Shown: positions 36,530-50,100 of the stretch, piece by piece | How positions within the stretch are numbered: the first letter of the stretch is position 1 | How the letters are laid out: each line of letters opens with the position of its first letter | From: Clitoria ternatea | Taxonomy: Eukaryota > Streptophyta > Magnoliopsida > Fabales > Fabaceae | DNA length: 64,000 bases | Direction of reading: 5' to 3' | Assembly: GCA_037962975.1 (NCBI GenBank) | Contig: CM075676.1 | Location: 28,763,001 to 28,827,000, forward strand | The notes under the pieces: model-generated | Told to the model about the DNA's origin: nothing | The model's database searches: none | The model's input: only the letters and a program-made list of their open reading frames with translations | Program-made: the position numbers and the translations under genes

Positions 36530-37010
36530 GACACCCGAGGAAATCAAGAAGGACACCAGGGCAATGTCAACTATTTAGAGGAGGTTTTAGTCCTTGCCAA
36601 GACATTGTAATGTATTGTGGAAGAGTTGAAAAAAGAAAATGAAGACCTGAGGAACCACTAGTCGGAGAAAAGAGAGGCCTCAAATTATAAGAACAAACAA
36701 GCTATAAAACCAAAAGAAGACAGACTGGAACCTTTAGTCCTTTATTCAACACATCTATTCACGGAGGCTGTAATGGCATCCCCCTCACTACTACATTATA
36801 AACCACCTGCAATGGAGAAGTACGATGGAATAGGTGACCCAGAAGAACACCTCACCATGTTCACAACCAACCTTCTTATCTCTAGGGTATCTGACGCCTT
36901 CCTATACAGAACCTTCCCTACCACCCTCACTAAATATGCTTTGCTCTGATTCTTGCATATCCCTCCGAGGAGTGTATCATGTTTTGTAGAGCTTACGGAG
37001 AAATTCCCCT
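36530..37010 (+). pseudogene. Ty3/gypsy gag remnant
   Basis: Near 36790-36960 the translation gives 'KPPAMEKYDGIGDPEEHLTMFTTNL' type wording, followed by 'VSDAFLYRTFPTTLTKYAL'. This is the standard plant gypsy capsid start ('...Y.G..DP..HL..F...M........C..FP..L...A..W'). It is interrupted by stops and passes abruptly into copia sequence near 37010, so two unrelated elements are joined here. Confidence 0.65.
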
Positions 37011-37014
37011 AAGA

Positions 37015-40000
37015 GTGCTGAAGTTCTTGTTGCTTCATCTTCACATACTCAGAAATACTGGGTCATGGACTCTGGATGCTCCTATCATATGTCCTAAAAG
37101 AAGGATTATTTTGAGACCTTGGAGTTTAAAGAATGTGGAACAATTTTGCTAGGGGATAATCATCCCTACAATGTGTATAGTATAGGAACCATCAGATTGA
37201 GGATGTTTGACAATAGGGAATTTCTTCTCAAAGAAGTGAGGTATGTTCCTGATTTAAAATGCAATCTCATTTCAATAAGCAAGTTTGATAATCTTGGTTT
37301 TTCAACAAGAATTCAACATGGTGTGTTAAACATTTCAAATGGATCTTTAATAATTACAAAAATCTTAAAAGATAAATGTAATGGTTTGTTTATCTTAGAT
37401 GGTTCTATTGTAATTGCTCATGCATCTGTTGCTAGCAAAGTCTATCAAGATAAAACAAAATTATGGCATCGCAGACTTGGGCATGTTAGTGAAAAAGGGT
37501 TATTTGAATTGAAAAAATAGAATCTACTTAATGGGGATAAAATAAACAAGTTAGATTTCTATGAAAATTATGTGCTTGGTAAATCTCATATAGTGAAATT
37601 TAGGTCTAGCATGCATATTTCTTCCAAACCTTTTGAATATGTTCATTTTGATTTGTAGGGGCCTTCTAGAGTTCACAGTCTAGGTGGAGGCTCTTATTTT
37701 ATGTCAACAGTGGATGTTTTTTCAAGAAGAGTCTGGTTGTTTATGCTTAAGAGTAAGTTTGAAACGTTTTCAAGATTTCAACAATGACACATATTGCTTC
37801 AAAATCAGTTAGGCACCAGACTCAAGGTTCTAAGAACTGACAATGACCTGGAATTTCTTTCAGAGAATTTTAAGGGAATTAAAAGGCATAAACCTTTACC
37901 CAGAACACCCCAGCAAAATGGTTTGGCTGAAAGAATGAATAAGACAATCTTAGAATGTGTAACATGTATTCTTCTTAGAGCTGGTCTACCCGAATGCTTC
38001 TAGGGAGAAGCTATTGTCACTGTTGTTCACCTAATTAATAGGTGCCCATCCTCAGCTTTAAACTTAAAGACACCAATGGAAGCTTAGACTGGAAAGACTG
38101 CAGATTATTCTAGTTTACACGTGTTTGGATCTCTGGCTTATGCTCATATCAAGGAGGGAAAGCTCAAACCAAGGGCAGTCAAGTGCATTTTTCTGGGATA
38201 TCCTGAAGGTGTGAAAGGCTATAGACTCTGGAGATTAGGAGCAGGTGTAGGCAAGTGCATCATCAGTAAAGATATGATTTTTGATGAGTCAAGAATGGGT
38301 ATGTTGAAGGATCAGACTCTGTAGGAAAATACCTCAGAAAGAGAATAAACTCAAATTGAGGTGGAGCTCTCATCAAAAGAGAAACAGACTATGGAAGAGC
38401 ATTTCTTATAATCAATAGACCCAGACTTAAGAAATACTGTAGGAGAACCTATTTTTCAGGAAAGTATCAACTTAGGTGGAGCTACAAAATTTCATAATAT
38501 CCCTAACTATCAACTGGTCAGAGATAAAGGGAAGAGAACTCCTAAGCCACCAAAAAAATATGGGTATGTAGACCGAATCTATTATGCTTTGAATGTGGTT
38601 GAAGAAGTTTAGAGCATAAAACCATGGTCATTTAAGGAAGCCATGGAGTATTTTGAAGCTTAATATTTTAAATCTAGACTTGTGACTAAAGGCTTCACAC
38701 AGATCTATGAAGTGAATTACAATAAAAATTTTTCACCTGTTGTATAACATTGTTCTATCAGAGTTCTGCTAAGTCTGGTAAATCTTTGACTTAGAGGTAG
38801 AACAAATGGACGTTAAAATGACTTTTCTTCATGGTGATTTGGAGGAGACCATCTTCATGCAATAACTAGAAGGGTTTTTAGAAGATAGGAGCAAAGTTTG
38901 TTTGCTCAAGAAATCTCTCTATTGTCTGAAACAAAGTCCTAGGATGTGGTACGAGAAATTTGATATTTTTCTAATTAAGTATAGCTTTTTCAAATGCAGC
39001 TATGACAGTTATGTTTACGTTCTGAAAAGGGATAATATTTGTGTGCTATATCTTCTTCTCAATGTGGATAACATTCTGTTGGCAAGCTCTAGTAATGATG
39101 AGTTAATTTTGTTTAAGCAGATTTTGAAGTCTGAATTTGAGATGAAGGATTTGGGACCTGCTAGGAAGATATTGGGAATATACATCATCAGGAACAGGAA
39201 GCAAGGAGAACTCTTCTTGTCTCAGCAAGGATACTTGAAGAAAGTTGTTGAAAGATTTAGAATGCATCAGTCTAAATCTGTTAAAACACCTTTAGGCTCT
39301 CTGTCTAAGCTTTCATCCTCTTAGTCTCCTGTTACAGAGGAAGAAAAATTAAAGATATCTTCTGTCCCGTATGCTAGTGGTGTTGGCAGTCTCATGTATG
39401 GAATGATCTACGCCAGACCCGATCTGGCTTATGCTGCAAGTCTGATCAGCAGATTCATGGCGAATCCTGGCCATGCTCACTGGAATGCTTTGAAACGGGT
39501 CATGAGATATTTGAATTGATCAACAGATTTTGGTCTGAAATTTAAAAGGGTATATCAAGGAAACAACCCTGTCATAGGCTATGTTGATGCAAATTTTACA
39601 GGCTGCATTGATACCAGAAAATCTCTTACTGGTTACGTTTTCACTCTTTTGGCGTTGTTGTATCCTGGAAGGCTAATTTACAGTCTGTGGTGGCTCTGTC
39701 AACTACAGAGTCTGAGTACATTGCTTTAGCAGAAGGAGTGAAGGAAGGTTTATGGCTGAAAGATCTAGTGGGAGAACTTGGTATTAACCAAGACAGTGTT
39801 CCTATTTTCTACGATAGCCAAAGTGCCATTCATTTGGCTAATCATCAGACCTATCATGAAAGAACAAAACACATTGATATAAAATTCCATTTTATCAAGG
39901 AAATAGTTGATTCGAGGAAGGTTTAGGTTGAGAAGATTGCCACTGAAGAAAATCCTGCAGACATGCTTACTAAATCTCTTCCTAGAGTAAAGTTCAAATA

Positions 40001-40034
40001 TTGTTTGGACATAATCAATTTCACAAGATGGTGA
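37015..40034 (+). pseudogene. Ty1/copia gag-pol pseudogene (protease to RNase H)
   Basis: The domains follow copia order with interrupting stops. Protease 'WVMDSGCSYHMS' (catalytic D-S-G) lies near 37063; the pre-integrase block 'LWHRRLGHVSEKGL' near 37460. Integrase shows 'RTDND.EF' near 37837 and 'RTPQQNGLAERMNKTILE' near 37900. Reverse transcriptase includes 'LYCLKQSPRMWYEKFD' near 38918, a 'LLLNVDNILLA' active-site region (usual Y-V-D-D) near 39050, and 'KDLGPARKILGI'. RNase H has 'TESEYIALAEGVKEGLWL' near 39708 and 'ENPADMLTKSLPRVKFKYCLDIIN' near 39948. Stops at 37518, 37657, 37784 and 38001, among others, split it into frames. The ending resembles the Tork/TNT1-type lineage. It is inactive. 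Confidence 0.85.
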
Positions 40035-40086
40035 TTAATACATAAATGGAGAGCAACTATAGAAATAAGTTATTTGGATCAAGGTC

Positions 40087-40568
40087 TGTTAGAATCAAGG
40101 TGGAGAATTGTAAGGTCTGTGACTCTTAAGTCTGGGACCTTAAGTCTATTAGCAGACTTAGCTTGATTCAGTTGGGTTTCTATTTCTATGTAACTACATT
40201 GGTTCATAGAGGTTGTTAGATATTGTTTCCTATAAATATGGTCCTTGGGTGCTTGTATAAGGGACTAAAAAATTCTCTAAGTCTAGAGTATTGGTTAGCA
40301 TTGTAACCATGTGTAATCTCTTCATCATAAATCAGTTTTGTTGCTTTTCCCGTAGATATAGGCTCATTATGGCTGAACCACATAAACTGTTTGTGTTCTT
40401 CTTCTTCTCTCTTTATCTTTTATGTTACATTGTTAATTCTGCATTAAAATTTTAGAGTACTTTGTTTTACTCTATTTTATATTCCAGTTTTTTTTTCTTT
40501 GGTTTTATCTTTGCTTTTCTAGGTTTCTTTGTCTTTCTTGTGATCGAATTATCCTATTAGAACCAACA
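40087..40568 (+). repeat. 3' LTR of the copia element
   Basis: It lies about 50 bases after the pol stop, starts TGTTAGAATC and ends CCAACA, 482 bp. It has a TATA-like 'tataaatatgg' near 40231. The matching 5' LTR is absent because the 5' half of the element was lost at the junction near 37010. Confidence 0.65.
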
Positions 40569-40969
40569 GCAACCTTGTCGATTTTTCAACTATAAAGTTT
40601 ATGTTGTGCTTTATTACGTTTTTGGTGTTCTGGTATGTTAACTTCACAATTGTGCGTTATAGTATGACCATAATTCGTAAATAGACTCATTTTAAAATGA
40701 AACAATTATCCTAGACAATAGACGTAATTTTTAAAAACTAAAAAAAAATTATAAAAGGATTTTTTTAAAAAAGAAATAAATTATTTGTCAATTATGGCCT
40801 CCCCAAAATACTAGAAGTTTCATCCGAACTAAAATGTAAGTAACAAGATTACTTTACCCAATATAATGTAAGATATATTTGTATATAAGAATATATTTCT
40901 TTGCCAAATATAATGTGAGATGTATTTGTGTCGTTTACGACGATCTTTACATATGAAATATTTGATTAC

Positions 40970-42683
40970 TGTAACATCCCGATTTAAAAATTAATTACCG
41001 AATGAGATTAAGCCACTAAACTAAAAATAATTGCACAAGCATGAATGACTTATTAATTAATTTTAACTTAAGAATTAGATTAATGGTTAATTGATTGTGA
41101 TTTGTGTGTGTGTGCCACGTGAAGAGCTGCTGTTTCACGTTCTCCCACCCCACTCTTCTCATTCTGCGTGTATATATATGATCAGAAGTTCACTGTTGTC
41201 CATTCACTCTAATTCCTCAAGACTTCCTCTTCCTCTATTTCTCTTCTTCTTTGTTCTTCTTCTCCTCTGTTCTCTGTTCCGTAAACTCACGACAACGGTG
41301 TTGCAGAGGATTCGGAGTTCTCTTCGGTTAGTGAAGGACAATCGTCGAAGTGGAAGAAGAACAACTTCCTGTTCCCAAGCTGAGTACAAGGGTGCGACTG
41401 TGTTCGGGGAAGACTGAACGAGCGAGAGTGGTGAAGGAAGCAAACAGGGCAGCGGACCAACGCCAAAACAGAGGAACTTCTTGGAATCTCTTTAGTTGGT
41501 AGGGGGTATCTTATATCTTAAATGCATGGGTTATGGACGGATTCCGGGTGTTGATGACTTATTGATTCTGTGTTTTGCTTGGTGTACTCTGATTGCGTGA
41601 AGGATACGTGATGCCCGGATGCATGACGACTAGGAATTGAGTAATGCATGTCTAATTCTGTCTATGAAATGCATGTTAATAATCTTGGGAGTATTGAATG
41701 ATTGCATGAAGAGAATATGTTAAAGTATTGTTGATGATTACTATATGATTTATGTGACGTACATGTTACCATGAATCTAAATGCTGTCTGCATATGAAGA
41801 AAGCTTTGTTTACTGAGTTCTGATAATGTCTAATACTGATTGCATGTGATGCATGTAATGTTGAGTGAAGGTTTGTGTGTGTGAAATATGTGTTGTATGA
41901 TCATTCCGCGCGTGGTGCATGAGATGCATTTAATGCTGAGAGCATGTAGTGTGGGACACTACCATTGAATCGGTTATTAAAAGCATGGGATGCTGTTAAG
42001 ACCTTGAGTGGGACTCAAGGCAAGCCGACTGAGTGGGACTCAGGGCTGCCTGTAGCACCGCCGTTGACGCTGAAAGTGCTGGTGTTACAAGTGAGGGCAA
42101 ACAGTTTGGTACCAGTAAAACGGCCAAGTCAGCTGGGAGCTGAATAAAAGGCTGGGAGCCTACGTTGCAACAATAAAAACCGATTACACGCGAAGCGGAT
42201 CCGAGTGAATGAATCTGTGTACATGTACAGTTGATGCTGATTGAAACCTGATTGCATGTGTATGTGTTAATGTTATTGAGAATGATATGTGCATATAGCC
42301 GAGAGATAACTGGGTAGATTCTGATCGGAAGATCTCTTCTGTGTGTATTCTGATTAATTGGCACTGTGTATGTTATTGTTTGTTGCTATATATATATATA
42401 TATTGCTGCATGATTGAAGAATAATCCGAGTCAGTATCTATCATTTAATATTTAAGATACTCACCCCCTACTGTGGCTATATTTCAGTGAACATCGCACG
42501 AGACGGTGAATGATGGAAGAGCTGCATATCGTGTGAAGTGTTTGTGTACTGTGGGAATGTATATGTATATGTATATACTGTGTATAAGGTTTTGTCATAG
42601 CCTTGGCCGGCTCTTATTTTGATCCTTTATCTAACTATACCAGAACTGAATTCTCTCGGGTTGAGAGTATGACAATGTGCATG

Positions 42684-42738
<55 letters not shown>

Positions 42739-42791
42739 TACTGTATGTTCATCCTATGCTGTGTGTGAATGTCCGGGTGGTGTACGTTACA
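40970..42791 (+). repeat. LTR-like sequence, possible solo LTR
   Basis: It opens TGTAACATCCCGATT, like the other two long LTRs, and a matching close 'gggtggtgtacgttaca' occurs at 42791. Flanks attac (40965-40969) and cttac (42792-42796) agree in 4 of 5 bases. The interior includes a 'tatatatatga' box near 41171 followed by a C/T-rich leader, which explains the chance frame 41091-41417. Microsatellites lie at about 42391 and 42687. The right boundary is uncertain because similar wording continues beyond it. Confidence 0.45.
42687..42736. repeat. (AT)n microsatellite
   Basis: About 24 consecutive AT/TA dinucleotides inside the LTR-like block. Confidence 0.97.
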
Positions 42792-43560
42792 CTTACTAAG
42801 TATGTGAGCCTGTATGATTCTGAGTAAATAAGAGTTAAGTTAATTTTGTGTAAGGCGTGACGAGTGACCTTCTTCCGATTGAAAGGTATTTTGATGATTC
42901 CGAGTGAAAGTCAACCGAGTGAATGTTTCCCCGATTGCTGCATTGGCAATACGTCTCCGAGTAAGTCTGTAGTAGTAAACTTACTAGAGGGAGAGTAAGA
43001 TCTAGATGATAAGGAGCAGATTTCAATCTTGCAAGGTCCTTTGCATGTAGAGGAATTTATATGTATTCTGAGTGGCGGGAAATTAGAGTATTTCCGAGTG
43101 AGTGAAGTTGTACGATTCCTTAAGTAAGATTTGACTTGGCGAGGAAGCTTTAGTGTGATGTAGACTACATTCTCGAGAGATGGGTACGGAAAACATTCCC
43201 GAGTGAAGGGATTGTGGGAGTCAACTCCCGAGTGAGTCTTAGTTGTGAACCCCTAAGAATAAAATAGGGTGTGAGTGAGAGAATGCAAGAGTGAGTCGTG
43301 AGCATAAGACTTTTCCGAGTGGACCTAGACTCTGATTCCGAGTGAAGGAAAACCCGAGTGGAGTTACTCGCCTCAGCGACTAAGTGTCCGCTCCAGCGAG
43401 TGTGAGTAGGAAGGAAAGTCTCTGATTGGTTTCGCCTACGCGAATGGTGTTTCGCCCGAGCGAGTTGGGCTGTCTCGCTCAAGCGTGTTGGATCTCGCCT
43501 GAGCGAGTGAGCGTTGTGTTGGGGCTCGCTTAGGCGCTCCTTCTTCCGCTGTTTGCATTA
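42792..43560. repeat. Block rich in dispersed CCGAGTGA and CGCCnnAGCGAG motifs
   Basis: The octamer CCGAGTGA or a one-base variant recurs about ten times between 42899 and 43355, often after 'att' or 'ttc'. From 43370 to 43530 the block turns into alternating 'cgcctnagcga' and 'gcccgagcgag' words, which are self-complementary in part. This looks like the inner part of an LTR or leader of a legume retrotransposon. No open frame is supported. Confidence 0.5.
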
Positions 43561-44106
43561 GGATTGAGTTTTATTTCCCTTGCCTTCTTTTATTGTGCCC
43601 GGTTCCATTGATTTTATTTTGGGAAAAATTTTCCCTTGTTTCGGATTTATTTTTAATTAAGTAAGGATTTTCAATTATAATATGCGTGGAGCAACAATAA
43701 ACAGAGCTCAGATTCAATCCAACTCAAGAGGAGTTGGAGATTGGTGAAGTTGAATTTGCTCTTATTATATTGATAAGTATACAATTTCATTCTGTAAATT
43801 ACAAAGTAGATAAATTCTTGGGCAGCGTTGCCTACTCAACTCAACACTAACACGTGTGAGTTTATGTGAGTCATGTTATAAATGCATCTAATTCTCACAA
43901 ATGCCATTACACAACGTGTTGAATGGAATGCTAGTAAGCGATTTCTAACCCATGAATTCCTCTTAAAATCCCTATAGCCATGTAACATGTTCAGATCCTA
44001 GTATAATACCCCATTCAAAAAGAATGCAGATAGTGCTCTACAACTTCAATTTTTTTTTGCTATATAACTTTTCTCTAACTTACAAATAGTAAATGAACAG
44101 AATCCT

Positions 44107-47100
44107 TCATGCTACTGCCAGCAAAGTTTGTGTGCCTTCCTTCTCTGAGACTGTTGGAGCAGATCTCATCACCTTAACTCGAAATGAAACCTGCATATAA
44201 CTTGAATGCTTAGCCATCATAAGTAACGCACCATTCAAAATAAAAATGCTCATTTTCAATTTTCAGGCAGGGTATTTGACATGCAAAGAAGATTGTGTCA
44301 ATGAGTGATACATTCGGATAAGTGAGAAAAAATGTCACTTGGATCATTTTTGTGCAATTTCCCCACAAGAATTTTAAAAATTGTCCACTAAACATTGATT
44401 TAAAATGCAATGAAGTATTAATTTTGTTTTAAATTAAAAGGGTGGTTAAAGTGTGTATGGGTAAAACTACTCAAAGAAATTTCACCTTCCAACTATAAAT
44501 ATACAAACTTTATAGGCTGTCAATGAAAATGGGAATTAGTCAATCAAGCAAATTAATGTTCATTGTTTCCCATACACCTAATATAGTTCTAGAAGATGCA
44601 AATCTAAGATGAATTTAACAGTGACTACACCCCAACAAAATTATCTCCGAAGAAGGTTATTTGTAGTTAACATAAAAGAAAAATCTAAAATGAATAGGGC
44701 AAGCAACTACTTTTTAGGAATTCTCTGTAGGGATCATCTCACCTCAGAACCAAACTGAATTGCATCAGATGGGCGAATACGAGCAGGATAATTTGGAGGA
44801 ACCCGGTATCGCCTTCCTTCATTGCTGAAAACATTATATCAATGATGTTCAATAGACCTTTCAAGAATTTTATACTCTTAAAATAAAGTAACTTACAATT
44901 TCTTTTATCACTTACTCAATGATCCAGGTGCCATGTTCACTCCGCAAATCGGTCAAGAAGAAGGCACCATCCTTGTAGTTAATTCGAGCATGTCTTGGAG
45001 AAACCTTGAATAAAAAAACAGAAATGATTGATTATGGTGCATGTTGAAGCACGCTAATCAGGTATGGAAACATGTTTCATTCTGGTCGTATGATAAGTTG
45101 TGCTACCTGGGGTGAAGGTATTGTAATTGAACTGCCTGGATGATCTTCTTCCAATGGTGCACTCCTGCAATTACAAAAACATATCAGAAAATAGCAGTGA
45201 AAAATTAGATATTCTTTTTATGATAATTCAGAATGGGACTGTGCAACACTTATTGGTGCCCAGAATTAAAAATCATTGTTGTTCATGTTTCAAGGGGTAC
45301 ATCTAAAATCAGTTACTATAAGATTGCCAACAAACTAAATGTGTAACTTATAAGTAAAATTTTAAAACTAATATAACTGTTCCTTAGTTGTTGTGGCTTA
45401 ACATTGTTCTATAGGCACATAAGTGTTAAACAATATAATACAACCCAAAACCTTAAGACTAAAAGTATATAGGTCCTTACACTAATAAACCACTCAACTT
45501 ACATCTACTCATGTAGAACTATGTCACACTGGGATTATTCAACAACTACAATGTAAATAGATGTAGTAGTAGGCATACCCGATTATACATGGTTTCATCT
45601 CATTTCGACTTAAACAAACAGGCTTTGAAAGACTTGTTTCATCACCATGAGGTAACAAAATCCACCTGAAATTGAAACAAGAAGAATGGACATAAAGAGT
45701 TATGTGGTACACATATTCCGTAAAAACATGTAAAATATGTGATACTTAACACATGTTTGGTCAGAGACATACTCTCCATTGATAGCACGTTCAAGGGCCT
45801 CATCATCTTCAAACCATTGGCGTAACTGATCATTTGCCTTCATAAATAATCAAATGCCTATTAGCATCCACATCACAACAAATCCAATAAACGTGAACAT
45901 ATAAATTACCAGATACAATATCTTCTCAGCAACAAAGTACAAAAGTAACTTTTATTTGAGCAACCTACTTTGTCTGAGAGTCTGCAACTTACTGGTCTAC
46001 CCTCAAGTTTGGAGCTGCAAAGGTATCATCATTTTTCATCTTGTAAGTAATCAAACTTGACAGCTTCATATTTGATGATTTGATAATGCCTAATATTTTT
46101 TTGTCTTGTTGTCAACAAATCAAAAACTAAGCATTGTTTTAAATATTGTCAATTTCTTGAACTTCTCATTGTTTATCCATTGAGAGGACCTGAGTAGGAA
46201 AAATGAGGAAAGTCTGAGTAAATCAAAGTGTGATCTCATCATTACCTATTGCCACCTAAGACCCAGCTCAACATAGAAGGCATCAGTAAGTCAACGAAAA
46301 ACCTTCCTCCAACTCTTCCAGGATGTGGTATACGAAAGTTAGTCAAAAACTGCAAAGGAAGGGAAGCAATATTGAATTTATAAGAGGCATCTCATTATTT
46401 CAAGGTTAAGTTATAAATTTTGTTCTTATACTTGAGACGGTTTTTCATTCCACTCTTTACATGAAAGAATCCTATATTCTGGTGCTTACATAAATAATAG
46501 TTCATACATTAATCACAATCCATTATCAATGTTGTTTGGGTGAACCTAAGAGTGTCCCCCAACTAAAAATCAGAAACCAATCTCTTCGAGACGTAGAAAT
46601 TACCGAAGTAAGTCTTGTCTCTCCCCAAAACACCTTCTCTACACACATAGCAAGATTCGAACCTTTGACCATGACAATATTAAATTTAGTCCCTATATTT
46701 GGCACAATTTTTTATTTTGGTCTCTATACAAAAGTAAAATTGACTTACTCTTGCATGTGAAAAAAAAACTCTATTTTTGTCACTAACGTAATATTATTTT
46801 TCTTTTTAGTTCCTACATAAAAAATACTATAAATGCCATTGTAGTTTCAATAAATGATAGAGACCAATTTATAAAAGTTTTTCATATAGGGGTACAATGT
46901 GCTACTTTTTTATATATATAAAGGGACTAAAATGAAAAACAATGTCAAGTGTAATGTTATTTAGCCTTATTCCAATAAGAGTCAACTGCAATGCATTCTT
47001 CATTCTCTTAAATCTTAGAAGATAAAATTTGAGTTGCTACCTCTAAAGGGCCAAGACCAACACCCAGATATGCCTTGTAAGTGGAAGCCATGAGAGCTGC

Positions 47101-50100
47101 CATTCTAGCCATTCCATGAATTATGGCAACTCGTAGTCTTCTTTCTCTCTCATAGCTGGAAGCATTAATAAAGGAAAGGGAGATCAAAGACATGTACCAT
47201 CACTCACCAAAGAGATTTATTATTAAATCAAACAATTAATATGGAAATTATGATAAACAAACTACTTGACAATGGTTGATATTTGAAAGCATCTCTGTTT
47301 AAATAAAGTTAATAAATGGTATGTTACCTCCTTAGGGAAGAATCAACGTCAACTGGAATCCCAGATTTAATACTTTGTTCCCATGCATTTTCCAACTCCC
47401 ATGCAAGTTGATAACTATCCTATAGTGATAAAATGAGCTAGTTAGAAGGGTGTTTGCCTTCAAATGTTTCATTGAGTACAAGTCCACTTTGGAGACTTTG
47501 AGCAAAGGGGATAGAGATAGTTAACTAAGAATTTATCATTTAAATATCTTATACAATTTTTGCCCCCTCAATAGTCCATTCCTGTTCTGAAATCTGAATA
47601 TGTAGAAAATTGGTGAAACTAAAACTGAAGCAATAATAACTTCAAATTTCATTGAGGCCGAATAAAATTGAAAAGATAAATAGAAGATAAAATAAAAAAG
47701 TACCTCAATGGCCATGCATCCTCCTTGGCCCATATTTGGCTGCATGGCATGGACAGAATCACCGAGCAAAGTCACACGACCCTTTCCCCATGTCAATGTT
47801 GGTATCCTGTCATATATGTCTCTTCTCAAAATTGCTTCTTCTTCTGTGGCAACTATCAAGTCCACTGCATTATCACACCACCCCTCAAATATTCTAAGCA
47901 ACCTTTCCTTTTTCCCTGCTAAGCACAAAGAATGCCGAATTTAACTATTGGTGATTTAACATTTTTCCTGAAAGAAGGATGAAAATAAATATATTCTTTT
48001 ATTATTTTTTTCCAAGGTTGTCCTGTTTCTACATTTCCAACGCTAAAATTACTGTGATAGAATTCAGTCAATCTAGTCAACAACCTAGTACCAGCTTGGT
48101 ATAAAGTTAGAAGCCATTCTATCCCTTGTCAAAAAAGATGTATAAAGATTCAGAAATAGAAATACAGCCAGACGGGGAGGGATTCAAAACATCACCCTAT
48201 TAAATCATGTCACATCATTTAAAAAATACACACTTAAGATTTAAGTTCAATAGAAAGTGTAACCTCCCTTAATTGAAAATACCCAGGTGGCATGCTTTTA
48301 CTGGATAGGAATGAACATCTAGAGCATGGACATATACAGATAATCCAATAACATGAGACTTTCATCACACCTCCTCACAGGAGGGGGGAATAACAAATCA
48401 AGGACAACTCTGATACCATCATAACTTGGGTACTGGGCTTAATGTAATCATAGGATGGGGATTACTCTCACCTTATATACTATTAATTGGCTATATCTCT
48501 AGTCAATTTGTGACTTTTTATGTACTTTAACCAAAGATATCATTAGGTAACTCAAATAACTATTATTGAGTATTTATCCTTAAACACAAAAGATGATGCC
48601 ATGAACATTGAGCAACAGCTTTCTCTGCCTTGTTTTTCCCTTTTTCATGAATACGGCTAATACTTCACTATTTGTTGCTAGTTAACAACTATTGACACCA
48701 CAGTTGATAATTGTCAAGCAAAAATCAATTTGTCAACTCCATCGTAGTTGAAAATTCTCCCCAATAACAAAAAATTCTGACATATTCAATACATTCAAAG
48801 AGAGCACCAGTAATCTAAAAGCCAAGATAAGCAATTTATAAAGCAGGTGTATAAGTATATCACATAGAAAATTTAACGTTTGCAGAGGCTATGCTTCAAA
48901 TAGGTGTCATATCTCAAACACATTGGGAATGCATACCGTTTGGGGGATCAACACCACCAGGAGGTTCTTTGTGAAATGCATACCATTGCATCTTTCCAGC
49001 ACCAACATCTGAAGATACAAAGTATTGTTTGTGTCCCAAGAACACTCGGTATCTTCAAGCAAAGAAGTTCAATTAAGCTTCTCAAGTTGATATAAGGAAT
49101 ATTAACAAAATAAAAATAAAGAGGCCAAAGAAAATGGACGAATAGAGATACAATACTTGAATAATGGTCAACAACATACCCAACAGATTCAATATCAGCA
49201 GGCACAAAATCTGCAATACCAGTATAACAAGTATAGCCCGAATAAACAGCTTCTTTTGGCCCAAATAATTGTTTCCTTACCTATTCCAAACAAAAAAAAA
49301 AAGATCAAATCAAATGCAGCATTTATGATTATATAGACTGCTTACAAAGAGAATGACAGAAACAGTTCATTACTTCAAAATGAAAGAACAAGTCTAGCAC
49401 ACACTTGAGCTCCACTGCACTTTGTTATGTTAAATTAAAGACTTTAATATAGGAAAAATTATTTGCTAAAGAATAAGATCATGGTGAAAGAAAAATTAAT
49501 AAGACCTTGGACCATATACCATCTGCTCCAACCAATATATCTCCTTCAAATTTCTGACCATTCTCAAGCTCTACTGTTACCTGGAATTGTAGAATGCAGG
49601 ATGATAAGACTGATAAATATCAATCAAATTATATTTAATTATACCATTCTCCTAATGCACATTCAAGAAGAAGAAATCTTTAACAGCCATTCTCTTATTA
49701 CCTTGTTTCCATCATCAGCAAAATTGACAACATTACTGGCATTCATAATGACTTCTTCCCCAACTGCACGAGCAAGGATCTCTTGTAAAACCATTCGACT
49801 AATAACTCTTGTGACTGGCAGCCCACGTTCCACTGCAGGGGTGAATGTATCAAACTTGACATACCTGATGACCAACTATTGATCAACTCATGGTACCAAA
49901 TACTAACATTTCATATAAAAAATAGCAGAAAACATTCCTTTCCTAACTTGGTATTGGGAACAATATAGTTACTCGAGAAAGAAAAGCAACCTAACATTGA
50001 GAACTCCCTTTTGTATGTTTGCTAGAATTATATATTTAGCTCTATAGTATCCTATATTAAGCCCTTGAGCTTCCCCAACTTTATAAGTCACTAAGGGTAA

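Noticed and set aside
41091..41443. Opposed 108- and 79-codon frames
   Set aside because: They sit in a C/T-rich leader of an LTR-like sequence, overlap on both strands and have no domain.
46536..46760. 74-codon frame inside a ZEP intron
   Set aside because: It lies in intron 8 of ZEP with no domain. A B-box-like 'ggttcgaatc' on the minus strand hinted at a SINE, but no A box was found.
47708..47944. Plus-strand frames opposite ZEP exon 6
   Set aside because: They are the complement of a conserved ZEP coding exon.
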